Below are positions 36,524-48,856 of a stretch of DNA of 64,000 bases, one piece after another (within the stretch, counting starts at the first letter, position 1; the number at the start of each line of letters is the position of its first letter). The stretch lies in assembly GCA_003550305.1 (NCBI GenBank), contig QKYT01000164.1, positions 118,083 to 182,082 on the forward strand, given 5' to 3'. Origin of the DNA: Glomus cerebriforme (lineage: Eukaryota > Glomeromycota > Glomeromycetes > Glomerales > Glomeraceae). The notes under the pieces were generated by a model. That model searched no databases. It saw only the letters and a list, made by a program, of their open reading frames with translations, and had not been told where the DNA came from. A program made the translations under genes and the position numbers.

Positions 36524-38073
36524 ATGGAACGAAGCATACGTTCTGATCCAAATATTCATAAATTTTCTATCCATCCCTTTAAACGATTTAATAAAAGAAG
36601 TGTTGAATATAAACAACCTGTTGAAATTACAAGTTTTAGTTATGATGAAAATCATCAATTACATATGGATGATAGAGAATTGGTAGTTTATGGAGCCGCA
36701 TTTTTATTATTATTATAATGAAAAAATTAATTGCTGATAATTTTTTTTCTACAGAGGTATTATTATCCTCCTAATTTGAAAGATTGTAATTTATCAGCTG
36801 GCTATGAAAATTTTATACAAAAAATTGTCGAAGGACCTGAACCAATTCATTCTTTATTGGATGCCTTAATTCATTTAAGAAAAACTAGAGCTGAGACTGA
36901 GAATGTAATCAAAGCTGATATTGTAAGTTTACGGAATTACGGAACTTGTAATATTTTTTTTTAAATATTACAAATTTTAAAACAAGAATCTTTCAATTAG
37001 ATTTCTTGGAGAGGAATTTTCACAAAGATGTTATGTACACCATATAATCGAAACGAACCTTGGGAATTCGGAGCTACATTATATAATGTTAGCATAATTG
37101 CAATTAATTAATTTATTATTTGTTGTGTATTTTTTTTTTCTTTTATATATTTAATTTAATGTGTATTTTATTTTTATTTTAATTTCCTAGAATACAATGT
37201 AAGTTAAAAATGAATTCTTATCACAGCGCAGCAATTGTATCTTTGTCAAAAAAAAAAAAATTCTTGATAACTTTTACCAATTTACAGTTTCATTGAAGAA
37301 CATGAAACAGAATATACAAGACGAAATCGTGAAGGAGATACGCCGAAAGCTAAATTAATGGGATATTGGGGATACAAATTTGAAGCATTAAGTACAATTG
37401 GTGTACCTGCAACTGAAATACAATCTTCAGATGATCCTGAATTATTAGCTCGTAAAAATACCGTGGTTAATACAAATATCCAATATTGTTCTGTGTCTAA
37501 AACAACTTTAGGAAAAAATAGATTGATTATGGGAGCAGAGGTTGATTGTCTTATAGATGTTAAACCACCATATCCTGAGAATCCGGTTAATAAATATATT
37601 GAATTGAAAACTTCTAAAATCCCCAGAAATGACAGGGATACTTTTGTATTCGAAAGGCATGTAATTTGGTATCTTTAATCAATTGAAATAAAAATATTAA
37701 ATTAACCTCTATTTATTAATAATTTAGATATAAGTTGATTAAATTCTGGGCACAATCATTTCTTATTGGAATACCAAAAATAATTGTTGGTTTTAGAGAT
37801 GATGATGGAAATTTATGTAGTTTAAAAGAAATTAAAACTTTGGAAATACCGAGAATGGTTAGAGGAAAAGATAAAATGTGGGATGCAGTTATATGCTTAA
37901 ATTTCTTAAATGAATTTTTTGAATGGTTAAGAGAGGTGATTAAGATTGAGGATGCGAATTCTTCATATGTTATATCATTTAAAGAACCATTTCAAGAAAT
38001 TGAAGTTTCGTTTTGTCATAATAAAAATCCTGTATTAGCAGATAGACATTTAAAACCATTTGGTAAAGTTTAA
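36524..38073 (+). CDS. RAI1: RAI1/DXO-family decapping and 5'-end quality-control nuclease
   Basis: Six exons join in phase to 377 codons: 36524-36682, 36755-36922, 37001-37087, 37191-37198, 37288-37660, 37735-38073. The protein belongs to the DXO/Rai1 fold, which removes aberrant RNA 5' ends (pyrophosphohydrolase, decapping or NAD-cap removal) and in fungi partners the nuclear 5'-3' exonuclease Rat1. Visible signatures: ELRYYYPPNL near residue 50, SWRGIFTK (WRG motif), GYWGYKFE, the metal-binding GAEVDC and ELKTSK motifs, and LIKFWAQSFLIGIPKIIVGF. Length agrees with the family (about 380 residues). Exon 4 is only 8 nt, and without it the next exon is out of frame. The last junction uses an acceptor at taag before TTG, giving FERH-LIKFW; the alternative acceptor 8 bp upstream introduces a stop. 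Confidence 0.88.
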
Positions 38074-38640
38074 TTCATTATAAGTAAAAAATTTTATCTA
38101 TGTTTATTGGTCCCAAATATTATATATTCCAGATATGTTTAATTCATGAATTATATTTTGAGAGTATTATAACAAATCAGCATTTATGAATAGTCCTAGA
38201 ATATCAAAGGTTAGATATCATTTTCACCATAATAATGAATCTATTTTTTTTTTAACATAAACCAGATTAAAAAAAAATTGTGTACATTAAATATTCTATT
38301 AAGGTCACACCAATTAAAAAGTTTGTTTAGCATAACATGAGAGAAGTATGAGAGATCAAAATCTGGAGGGGGGAATGATCAACAATAAAGTTGAACATGG
38401 CCGAAATTATTAGTGATTTTGCCCTAAATCTGAAATAACTAGGTAGGGAACGTTTTCAGGAACCGTTGTTGAGTCCGGAGCGAAAGATCTTAATTAGTAT
38501 ATGATCAACATGCCTTATACTTAATCTAATAATACTTTTATCAGATTTTACTATAAAGAAAATTTTTATTAGATTAAAAATTATCATTTTCATGAGGAAA
38601 TTCATAGGAATCATCTGTTAAAAGAATATAAAAAATTTTT
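38074..38640. other. Intergenic 3' flank of RAI1
   Basis: No gene. Contains agtccggagcg at 38472-38482, which recurs inverted on the other side of the assembly gap (39445-39455), so a repeat end may lie here. Confidence 0.45.
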
Positions 38641-38814
38641 AGCGGCTAGTGCCACTGATTGGGCAACCTGTTTCTGCGCCTTTGGCGCAGCGGTTGCCAT
38701 AGCTCCCCCCTCTCGGCCTCACGGCCTCGAGCCCCCCTTCGGGGATTAAACCTAACTGTCTAATCCTAACCTACCCCTAACTTAAGTACCTAATCCTAAT
38801 TCTATGTAACTCTT
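38641..38814. repeat. GC-rich hairpin element followed by C-rich telomere-like repeat
   Basis: A short island with several hairpins (tgcgcctttggcgca; ctcggcctcacggcctcgag; ccccttcgggg) is followed at about 38745-38800 by irregular cctaa units (taatcctaacctacccctaa). It directly abuts the gap at 38815, as expected if a dispersed repeat stopped the assembly. Its base composition is unlike anything else in the window. Confidence 0.6.
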
Positions 38815-39174
38815 NNNNNNNNNNNNNNNNNNNNNNNNNNNNNNNNNNNNNNNNNNNNNNNNNNNNNNNNNNNNNNNNNNNNNNNNNNNNNNNNNNNNNN
38901 NNNNNNNNNNNNNNNNNNNNNNNNNNNNNNNNNNNNNNNNNNNNNNNNNNNNNNNNNNNNNNNNNNNNNNNNNNNNNNNNNNNNNNNNNNNNNNNNNNNN
39001 NNNNNNNNNNNNNNNNNNNNNNNNNNNNNNNNNNNNNNNNNNNNNNNNNNNNNNNNNNNNNNNNNNNNNNNNNNNNNNNNNNNNNNNNNNNNNNNNNNNN
39101 NNNNNNNNNNNNNNNNNNNNNNNNNNNNNNNNNNNNNNNNNNNNNNNNNNNNNNNNNNNNNNNNNNNNNNNNNN
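38815..39174. other. Assembly gap (360 N)
   Basis: Undetermined bases. Any reading frame through this part is an artefact. Confidence 1.
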
Positions 39175-39527
39175 AATAATATCAAAGTAAAAAATAAAAT
39201 TATCATTCTAAAATGAATAACCAAATTCATAAATTTATTTTTTATTTTTCCACAAATAAATAATTTAAAAAAATGTAACAGTTAACAATTAAATAAAGTT
39301 TATTAACTACTACATTTCACATAAAAAGGTAGATTTATGTGTAACCAATACAACCAATCATATATGACAATTTACGAATCACGTGAACGCGGACAGACGG
39401 ACATTTTTGTGTCACCGATCCTAGTCTATAATAGTCCTACGCTACGCTCCGGACTAATTATTATTTTGCCTATAATTTTGGTTAATTTTTTTCTTGAAAT
39501 TTTGGTCAAATTTAAAAAATTTGCTAA

Positions 39528-39900
39528 TTCCGGTCTAAAATTTATTATGTTCTTCGTGAACTCAAGAACATGCCTTATTCTTATTCATTCGATAAACTTG
39601 TTGATGCTAAGTTTATAAAACATTCGATGGACCTTTCTACTATAAATTCAAAGTTAGAGAATTATCAATACACAAGCACAAAAGAGTTCGAGGAAGATAT
39701 TCGTCTAATATTTCGCAATTGTTGTAAATATAATGATACTGGAAGTGATATTTAACATTTGGATAAAGCGTTAGAATCTGTTTTCAATAAATGGACAGAA
39801 AAACATTCCTAAAGTCAAACTGACAAAAGGAAAAGCTGAAAAGAGTAAGAGATAATGACGCTGACACAGATACTTCATCTATTGGTAAGTCATATTGATT
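39528..39900 (+). pseudogene. Bromodomain (BET-type) gene relic
   Basis: The text VLRELKN in one frame at 39548-39568 runs on into PYSYSFDKLVDAKFIKHSMD, then LSTINSKLENYQYTS and LIFRNCCKYNDTGSDI. This follows the BET bromodomain order from helix Z through the ZA loop to helix B, with the acetyl-lysine-binding Asn within the NCCKYN segment (canonical NC-x-x-YN). TAA then follows, and the expected last helix continues in frame (HLDKALESVFNKW) before a second stop. A Lys-rich tail (VKLTKGKAEKSKR) appears in another frame and ends at a good donor site (ggtaagt, about 39891). The canonical Pro in (P)MDLSTI is Ser here. Upstream exons are missing, perhaps in the gap. A single-exon relic rather than a functional gene. 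Confidence 0.65.
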
Positions 39901-40306
39901 CATCTTACTAAAGAATTATACACTACAGATTATAATCAAGACAATAATATAGATATTTTATTTGTTTTTTTAGTTGTCCAAATATGTTATTTGCTCTTAA
40001 TTTATAATTATATATTTCAGTTCTATATATTGTAATAAATAAATATTTAAATAATGTACACTTTATTATTTAACAGTGATAGGAAAATAACACCATAAAT
40101 AATTAAAAAATATCTAAAGTGTATATATATTTTCAATAATTATAAATTTTAAATGCTATATCTACAAAATAAATACAAAAAGGAAAGGTAGAAAAAATAA
40201 AATAATTAAATAATTAAATCGCTCTATTATGAAAAAAAAATATGTATATTTAAAATATTTAAAAGTGCATTTTATATTAAATAATAAAATGAACTCAAAC
40301 GATTAT
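39901..40306. other. Intergenic, no gene seen
   Basis: A+T-rich sequence downstream of the TBC gene and the bromodomain relic. No motif beyond plausible polyadenylation signals (aataaa). Confidence 0.5.
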
Positions 40307-43300
40307 TTATGAGCCACTGAAAAATGAAGTTAAAGACATTGTACTTGCTCGTTTTTCTTGTCTACTCTTTGGAGCGTTACCAGGTGACATTGGTCTAGCT
40401 TCTTCATTACTATATCCATTTATTAACATCCTCAATCCATTCAATTGTGCACTCATAGTTTCTCTTGATTCTTCACTCTCTGCCAAACGTAATTTAACAT
40501 CTGCTAACATATGTTCTAACTCTTCCACTCTTTTAGCAGAAAAACATTCCCCATTACATTGTGGTATTATATCAAATTCATCTAAATCATCTGATAGTTC
40601 ATATTCATTTCCGGCATTAATTGATGGTAAATCTTCGCCATCCATTGCGAAATTTGATGTGGATTTTGCAGTTACACTTCCTCTTCTTAAAATAGGTGAA
40701 GAAGATTCATCCGATGTATTTCCCGTAAAGAAATTCATAAAAGAACTTCTTCTACTTTTATTACTATCATTATCATCTTGTACCACATTATCATTATCAT
40801 AAATTACATCATCATCATTAAAAACAGCATTTCTTCCTGGTCCTTCCAACATTGCAACTTTAGCTTTTAATATTTCCATTTCTTTATTTATCTTTTCTTT
40901 TTCTTTAACTAATTTTACATTTTGTAACCTCAAATTTTTTACTTCCTTGATTTGTTGTTCCATTACACTCTGTTCATAAACTGCTTGTGTCACTTCTTCA
41001 TCTAATCTTTCAATTTCTCCTCTCAAGAAAACGTTCTTTTCTTGCAATGCTTCATTTGCAAGTTGTGAATTTTTCAATGAATTCTCAGATTCAGCAATTA
41101 TCTTATGTAAATCATCGTTTTCTTGCATTAATTCAAATTTCTCCATTTTAACTTGTATTAATTCATCAGTTAATGCTGATTCACTTGGTACTCCATTTTT
41201 ATTTTCGTTAAAATCAATTTCTCCAAATTCTGAAGCATCCGGTGTAGAAATAGATGTTGATTGTGTATTATTGGTTGATTGTGATAATATGGATGATGTT
41301 GATGATGTTGAATATAATCTTGACATTGACATAAAACTTGTCGCTGAACCACGGCGTGGTTTATTAAATACATCTGAATCTGATGTTCTTCTCTTATGAA
41401 TATTATTTATCCTAACTTCTGTTGAAGGTCTCGGTGTTAGATCAATATCTTCAGGTGATTGATTTGGACCACTCGCTAATATAAATGATGAACCTGAAGT
41501 CGATGTCCTTCTAGATAATGTTGCTCCCTCTTCATTATATTCATTAAAACCAATTGAATACATGGACGATGACATTCGTTTATTTTCTTTCTCAAGACCG
41601 CGAATATTTTTCTTTAATCCTTCTAATTCCGTAACTAAATCCATTTTTTCCATCTTCACAATAACTAATTGTTCAGTTACATCTGCATGTTCCTTTTGAA
41701 GTTGCGACAATGCTAAAGCTAAATCTTCAATCTGTTGATGTAATAATCCAGAATTTAGAGCCTTTTGTGCAAGTGAAGATGTTGTCGTATTCTCATTATC
41801 AGAATTTGAAACATCATTGGATACACTATTTAATGACGATACTGAAGCAACAGATTGTCTTGAACTTGGAAGTGCTGTAAATGACCAACGTTTTGGTTTA
41901 TCACGTTTCTCACTCTGTTTGATTTCCTTATTTTTCTCATTCTGAGATTTATTATTAAATCTTCCATTAAACCGTATTGCCACCAATTTTTCAGCACGTT
42001 TCTTTTGATCTTCTAATTCTTTAAGATAATTTGTATTCAATTGATCTAATTTAGCTTTAGTAATCACATTACTTAAACCCATAGCATCTTTAATTAATCC
42101 AGTCGGTTCATTATCATATGCTTCATATAATTGTGAAGTAAGAAATTCTAATAAATCTTCAAATTCATTAATTTCAAGTAAACTTGCTTCATTCTTTTTT
42201 AACAATGCAATCGCTACACGCATAATTGTTTCGGGTGCTCCTTCTGCAAATACTACATCATAAATTCGAAGAACTAAAGGTAATGGATATGTATAAGCGA
42301 ATAATGATAAAAACCATTGTGAAGCAAACATTGCCGCATGTATAGCATGAAGCTGGAAATGTACATGAAGTTTTGGAAGTATTTGTGAGAGGAGAGCTGA
42401 AAATTGATAAAGACGAAGTTGAAGGCCCTCCATATTTAATGTAAACATTGTTCGCATATCATAAGTTTCCATCAATCTATTAAAACAAAATAGAAATTTA
42501 GAATGAATTTCATAATTAAATAATTTGGTTAAAAAAAAAATAACGTGAGAATTAATTTCTTTACCGAACAAATACACAAAATGCCTGTGCTTCGCTCATC
42601 TAGTAAGGAATCAAAATAAAATTTTATTATTGTAAACACACACACACACATATAAAATAATAAAAATTTATTTTAAGTAATAACTTACATTCATTAAAAG
42701 AGGTCCAACCAAGAATCCAAGACCTTGACAATATCCCACTAATGAATCATATAAACTGTATGCTTTTAATACATTCCATAACATTGTCTGGCCTTTACCA
42801 TTTTCTTCTTTAAACATTTCAATATGAGGAAATGTTCTCGCGAGATCACGTTGAATAATCCTATCGTATGGAGAAGATTCGGACAATAATTGAGAATACA
42901 TTGTTTCTAAATAAGTAGAAGAAGCTTGACACATTGATTGCCAAACTAAACCTCTCAATTTTGGTGGTAGACCTTGTTGTAATTTGGCTGAAAGAAGATG
43001 AGGTAACTTGGTGGCTACCGATGAATAATCTTGAATCAAAGCAGACCAGAAATCCCAATCAATGGTTTTTGAAGTTTCATCATCTTTCTTTTCTTCTTTA
43101 AGAATTGGAATTAAATCAGCCATTTCATTTTCATTTGTGGGACTTGTGTTAATATCATCAATAAGTGATTGTACGGTTTCAAAATTAGCTTTGAGAACAT
43201 TAGATTGAATGCACACTGATTTCGGATCATTATCCAAAATATTATTTTGACGTTCAAGACGCGCAAGTAAAAATTCAGTGGAGTTCTAAATAATAAAAAT

Positions 43301-43506
43301 TATAATAATATGAGAATATCGTAATGACGTCACCATTCATTTGTAACATTCGTGTAACGACATACCTGTGGCGGTAATTGAGAGTTTTCATGTTCTAATC
43401 TCGCGAGTAAATCTTTATTAAGTTCACCTCTAGGCAGAGCTCCTATTGCACTTTTTGTCTTTATAATATAATTTCTTGCCATGTTCCATCTTCGAGCAGC
43501 AGTATC

Positions 43507-43541
<35 letters not shown>

Positions 43542-44058
43542 ATAAATCAAGAGTATTAGTTGATGATGACGTAGAATTTGACGATTCTGAACGACGTAAT
43601 TCAATGATTTTCGGCGAAATTAAAGGAGCATCATTAACTGCAGATACGACTGATCTTAAAGGTTGTTTCTTTGTAGGGGACAAAGAAATTTGTAAATTTT
43701 CAGCATTAAATAAATCACCAGGATTAGCTTGAGTTGGAGTAGCTGCATTATCTTGATCATCGTTATTGGAAGTAATTTTTGTAGAAATGGAAAGTACACT
43801 TTTTTTCTCAATTTCAATTTTTTCAGAAGGATTTTTGTCCGAGATATCCTGTTCAATATTAACTATTTCATTCTGAATATTATTATCATTAATATTGTTT
43901 TCAATATCCTCAGCAACTTCAGTTTCCATCACTTCTTTAGAGATAAAGGTTGTAGAGATGGAGGAATTTATTTCCATACTTTTTAGAAAGCTTGTTTGAG
44001 AACTTTTACTGATAGCAAGTTCTTGTAAATTTTCCGACCGGGGAGAATTTTCTTGCAT
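40307..44058 (-). CDS. TBC-domain Rab GTPase-activating protein with long coiled coils (GYP5/EVI5-like)
   Basis: Four exons join in phase to 1164 codons: 43366-44058, 42689-43285, 42565-42599, 40307-42476. Residues 1-300 are a polar, Ser/Thr/Asn-rich region including a Thr run encoded by a CTA/ACT-type microsatellite (43503-43545). The TBC domain runs from about residue 311 (DFWSALIQDYS) and contains the Arg-finger motif as IQRDLAR (IxxDxxR) and the Gln-finger motif as GYCQG (YxQ), so both catalytic fingers are present. GVAL-type late blocks follow (LYDVVFAEG region reads IYDVVFAEGAPE). After residue about 560 come several coiled coils separated by Ser-rich linkers, and a final STMSLTSFFSG. 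This layout matches fungal Gyp5-like and animal EVI5/TBC1 proteins, which act on Rabs of the secretory pathway. The exact Rab is not inferable. Exon 3 is only 35 bp. Confidence 0.85.
43503..43545. repeat. (agt)n microsatellite inside the TBC gene
   Basis: About a dozen agt triplets. On the coding (minus) strand they give ACT, encoding a Thr run in the N-terminal low-complexity region, so length variants would be in-frame. Confidence 0.85.
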
Positions 44059-46025
44059 TTGTTGGTTAATATTTAATAAACTTTATTACATATATGATAA
44101 TATAGATATTTTAAACTAAAGGGAAAATGAAGGGAAAATAAAGAGAACTTATTATGTACAGAGATATAAATCAGAAATATAATAATATATATTTTTTTTT
44201 AAAAAAAAGATCGATTCTCGAGCATTTGATTGGATAAATTATTTGTCGTTTTTTTTGTTTTCGTTATATTTCGGCGAGACACAAGGGAACAGGAGAGAAT
44301 AATGATTTTTATAAACAACAAAACAGTAATAAATTTTATACGTTACTTTGCTGAAATATTTATTAACGGGACTGTTATACCAAAACACAGTTACCTACTT
44401 ACTTTATGTAATGTAACATGAAAAGAAAAAGCACGAGAAAAAAAAAGTTTAAGATTTACTCACTGTTAAACCATTCAGGGGGAGGAAATGGTAAGATAAG
44501 TACTTATCTGTTATGCATATTACGCATTCACCAACTAAAACACATTTGTGCAAATTTTTGAACATAAATTAATTATTCGGTATCTGGAAAGTAAAAAAAT
44601 AAAATAAAAATAAATCGTAATGGGAATATTTTTTGAATCTTTAACAATAAAACCCCTTTGTACGTCTTTTCTACTTTCATTTACTAAATAATTATCTTTT
44701 CAATGAGATTATTGTCATACTATTTTGTTATTTATAGATAGGAATTAGGAGGTTATTTTAAAGTTTTTTTTATAATTATTAAAACGGACGGGCTGAGTCC
44801 CTAATTAGTTATAAAAATAAATTAAATATTTAATTATTTTAATTACTTAATAAATTTTAGCTATAACAAATAAAGAAATATGGAATTAGGAAAATAATAT
44901 ATGTAACTATGAGACTCGTGGGTTGGCTGTTAAAAAATGACAATAGAAAAAATTAATGCATAGAAAAGTTGTGCTACATCAATGCTGTTTAAAACAGTTT
45001 AAGTTACTGCGGAGAAAAAATTTTACTGATGAAAAAAATACGAAACTTCTCCTGCATATTTCAAACTTTGAGTTGGACAGATATTCAAATCTATATTGTT
45101 TCATCAAATGAATCAATTACTTTTAGTTAATAATAAGGAGATTATGATTTTATGAGTACCCATGTACGCTTGTAGCCTAGATCACCTAGCCTAAGTAGCC
45201 TTGTACAATTTATAGTTTATATATAAGACGACGTGACTTAAATTTTGTATCACGTGTCGATTTATAATTTTAAAAAATCTTGTTACGAAAAAAAGGTGTT
45301 TCAATCTTCAATGGACATACAACGAACTTAAATAAGGTACCTATCCGTCCCCATCAACAGTGTAAAAATACTACTAACTATCTTGACCCGTACAGTATAT
45401 AACAGTATATGCGGATCATAGAAATTAAGTCGTACAGATAATTTTTGCGTTAGTGGTAAGCCCGTGAGTACCAACAAACAAATACTTGTAAAATGCATTT
45501 GCATTTGCGTACATGAAATTAGGTAATAATTATATCTTAATCGTTATTAATCATATAATGTTCCTACACTATATATTTCATTCAAATGATGTTTTTTTTT
45601 TGCTATTAAATTTCTTTTTGAACCGATTAGCAAGTAATTGTCGTCAATATAAAGTAACAAATACCAAATTAATCTTTGGCAAATTTTTCGGAGATCTAAA
45701 ATATCTAAATTTTGTAAATTTTTTTTTTTTTTTTAATACTAACTTAATCCCATAATCAATTTTGCCGATTTTTAACTTCACAATCATGTGAAAGTTACGC
45801 CGATGCAACGGGAAAACGGGAAACGAGATTAAGTGCTAAGACTAATTTCCGGCGAAACATTTTTAAGTTCTATAGAAATTACGTCAAACTTCACACAAGA
45901 CGCAGTAAATTTTGTTGTAATATCGTTACTTTTTTTCTTTTTATGGTAATAAAATCCACCAAGTGTACATGAAATGAGTAAGATCGAATTACTTTTAATT
46001 TCTAAATCATTTTTGTTAATGAAAA
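44059..46025. other. Shared upstream region of the TBC and BTB-TLDc genes
   Basis: Two kilobases between divergent genes with no supported ORF. Contains cggacgggctgagtccc at about 44787, a CACGTG at about 45252, and A+T-rich tracts. No tRNA or other RNA gene was recognised. Confidence 0.45.
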
Positions 46026-47846
46026 ATGAGTTCAACGAAATTATTTGATCGTTTATCAAAGGATTTATTAGAAATTCTTGAAAATTCACAAAATTATGAT
46101 GTAGTTATAAAAATTGGTGGGGAATATTCTGACCCTTCTTCTTCTTACATAAAAGATGAAAATAATAATAAAGAACTTTCTTTTAATAATTATTTTCATG
46201 AAAATTGTTGTGAAATGGAATTTTATGTTCATTCTTTGTTGTTATCGGCTCGTTCACCTTATTTTCGTGCTGCATTATCAAATGAATGGGCTAAAAAAGA
46301 TGAAAAAGGTATCATTGTCTTGAAAAAACCAAACATTCCTCCAAAGGTTTTTAAAGTAATTCTAAAGTAAGTTTTTATTTGATTTATTTGATATATAATT
46401 TTAATTTAATTAATTTTTTTTTTATTATTAATATCTTTCTACATACTTTAAGATATATTTATACAGGTGTAATAGATTTTGAAAATCAAGAAATAACAGA
46501 TATCCTTGAATTATTAATAGCATCAGATGAATTAATTTTAGATGAATTAATTGAATATGCTCAAGAATATTTGATACAAAATCAGCCAACGTGGCTTCAA
46601 CAAAATATTGTACAAGTACTTCACACAATATTTCGACATGATACTTGTAGTAAATTACAAGATTATTGTTTGGAAATTATTTCTAACGATCCTAAATTTC
46701 TCTTTGAATCTGAAGATTATCTTTCTTTAGATACTCAAATTTTAGTTTCTTTATTAGAAAGAGATGATTTAGAAATGGATGAAATAATAATCTGGGATCA
46801 TTTAATGAGATGGGGTATAGCAAAGACTCCTTCTCTTCCATCATATCATGAAATTGAAAATTGGTCAAAAGAACATTTCAAACAATTAGAAGAAACGTTA
46901 AATCCTTGTATTCCATCAATTAGATTTTTTCATATTTCTTCAGATGATTATTATAAAAAAGTTTATCCTTTTAAGAAAATTTTACCTAAATCATTAAAGA
47001 AAGATATTTATGGATATTTTTTATCACAAGGATATAATCCAAAATCTGTAATTTTACCACCAAGAATTTCTCCGATTGATTCTATTATTATAACTAATAA
47101 ACATGCTTCTTTGATAGAATGTTGGATGCAAAAGAAATCTGATGATCATTTACAATGTGTTAGTAATAGATTAAATAATTATACAAAACGTTTAGAATTT
47201 AATTGGAAATTATTATTTAGAGCATCTAGAGATGGATATTCTTCAAGTGATTTTCATTTAAAATGTGATAATAGAGGAGCTTGTGTTGTAATAATTAAGA
47301 TTAGTGGACATGATCAAGTTATTGGAGGATTCAACCCTATTGGATGGTATACATCCAGATATGAATATTATTCAACATCTGATTCATTTATATTTTCAAT
47401 AAATTTCAATAATTCACTACAACAAAATTCTTTAAATCAAGAAAATATTAAATTATGTAGAGTTAAAGATGCAAGTAGAGCAATTTATCAAGATCCAACA
47501 AGAGGTCCAACTTTTGGATATCCTGATTTAAGTATTAGCGATAATTGTAATGAAAATTCTAGATCAAATTTTGAACCAAAATTTCATTATTTAAGGAATG
47601 ATATTAATCCTATTCCAGGATTTTATGTTGATGATTACGAAATATTTCAGGTATTCAAACATAATATATTATTATTTATTATTTTAAAATTTAATAATTA
47701 ATTTATTTATATAATTTAAGGTAAATAAACCGAAAAAAGTTCCTTCAACAACAGTGCTTAAGAATCAGCAGCACCACTCGCCTTCCAAGAACTCAATATC
47801 AATTCAACGACCTGCGGAATTCCAACGCCGTTTTTCACTTGGGTGA
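46026..47846 (+). CDS. BTB-BACK-TLDc domain protein
   Basis: Exons 46026-46366, 46453-47650 and probably 47721-47846 (554 aa). The first junction joins ...KVILK to YIYTGVID in phase. Residues about 20-150 form a BTB/POZ domain: FYVHSLLLSARSPYFRAAL is the characteristic H-x-x-(L/V)L-x-x-RSPYF block, followed by YIYTGVIDFEN. Residues about 155-260 are BACK-like helices. Residues about 320-510 match TLDc (LLFRASRDGYSSSDFHLKCD, VVIIKISG, GGFNPIGW, SDSFIFSIN). Such proteins are probably adaptors for CUL3-type ubiquitin ligases, and the family is greatly expanded in Rhizophagus. Exon 3 starts [13 protein letters not shown] and runs antisense through the last exon of ureG. If the second intron is retained, the frame ends at TAA 47699-47701 with an unrelated tail. 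The end of the protein is therefore the uncertain part. Confidence 0.8.
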
Positions 47847-48856
47847 ACAATGTTGGTCCATTTTCCCTATAAATAAGAAATATTGATTAAGAAATATAAT
47901 TTTATATATATTACAATGAGAATAAATATCAAATATACCTCATTTTACGAGCATCTCTATCCATAACTCCCAAATCTGCTCCAACAATATCCGCCAAATC
48001 AGTTTTATTAATGATCAAAAGATCTGACTGTGTAATGCCTGGACCTCCTTTCCTCGGAATTTTATCACCACCCGCTACATCAATAACTATTATACAATAT
48101 ATCATTTAGGTTAGTTTAAATTAATTATGAATTAGTTGAATTTAGACATACCATAGATAATATAATCCGCTAATTCTCGAGAATAATTGGCTACATTTAA
48201 AATACATTTAGTATAATTTCATCGGTTGATCAATTATTACATAAATAAAGTATTATCATTTTAGAGAAATACCAGCTAAATTATCACCACCACTTTCGAC
48301 AAGTAATATTTGAGCATTAAATTTGGCATGTAATTCTTCAAGAGCACCCAAGTTAGCAGAGATATCTTCTCTAATAGCAGCATGTGGACATCCACCGGTT
48401 TCAATTGCACGAATACGTTCGGCTGGCAAAGCATTATTTCGAACTAAGAATTCTGTATCTTCCTTTGTGAAAATATCATTCGTTACAGCTGCGATAGAAT
48501 ATTGATCTCTTAGAGCTTTGCACAATGCTAACATTAACGCTGTTTTTCCGGATCCGACAGGACTTTATTAATAAATTAAAATGTTAGCAAAAAGAATAAT
48601 ACGAAAAAAAAATATTTTCTTTCTTTACTTACCCTCCAATTCCCACAGTAAAAGCTCTTTCCTTCCAAATACGATTTTCGTATTTTGGTGGTTCTCTTTC
48701 GGTATATTTACCAGGACTATCTAATTGTTCATGAGTGTGTCCATGTTCTCCTACACCATGGTCATGAGAATGTCCGTGTCCACGAGTATGACTTTCTAAT
48801 GCCGAAGAAGACATATGGTCTTCAAAATGGCAAACTTCTTTTTGTTGAGTAGACAT
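47758..48856 (-). CDS. ureG: Urease accessory GTPase UreG (nickel insertion)
   Basis: Five exons join in phase to 269 aa: 48633-48856, 48273-48562, 48152-48190, 47939-48086, 47758-47866. UreG is a SIMIBI-class GTPase that hydrolyses GTP while delivering nickel to apo-urease with UreD/H and UreF. The P-loop is GPVGSGKT, split by the first intron. The metal-binding CPH motif is in [36 protein letters not shown] and the G4 motif NKTDLAD follow, and the C-terminus is [12 protein letters not shown]. The N-terminus carries a His-rich nickel-binding stretch ([17 protein letters not shown], seven His in 17 residues) found in plant and fungal UreG but not in most bacterial ones. It is divergent from urease with 635 bp between start codons. 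The last exon overlaps the BTB-TLDc terminal exon antisense. Confidence 0.95.

Noticed and set aside
38745..38800. Telomere-like repeat
   Set aside because: Units are irregular (cctaa variants) and flanked by other sequence on one side and a gap on the other, so a chromosome end is not supported.
38802..39230. Long minus-strand open frame across the gap
   Set aside because: Nearly all of it is undetermined bases; it is an artefact.
41170..41373. His/Gln-rich minus-strand frame inside the TBC gene
   Set aside because: Out-of-phase shadow of the long coiled-coil exon, which has protein-like composition and joins in phase with the TBC exons.
43481..43732. Plus-strand frame with a Val run
   Set aside because: It is the antisense of the TBC gene's Thr-run microsatellite.
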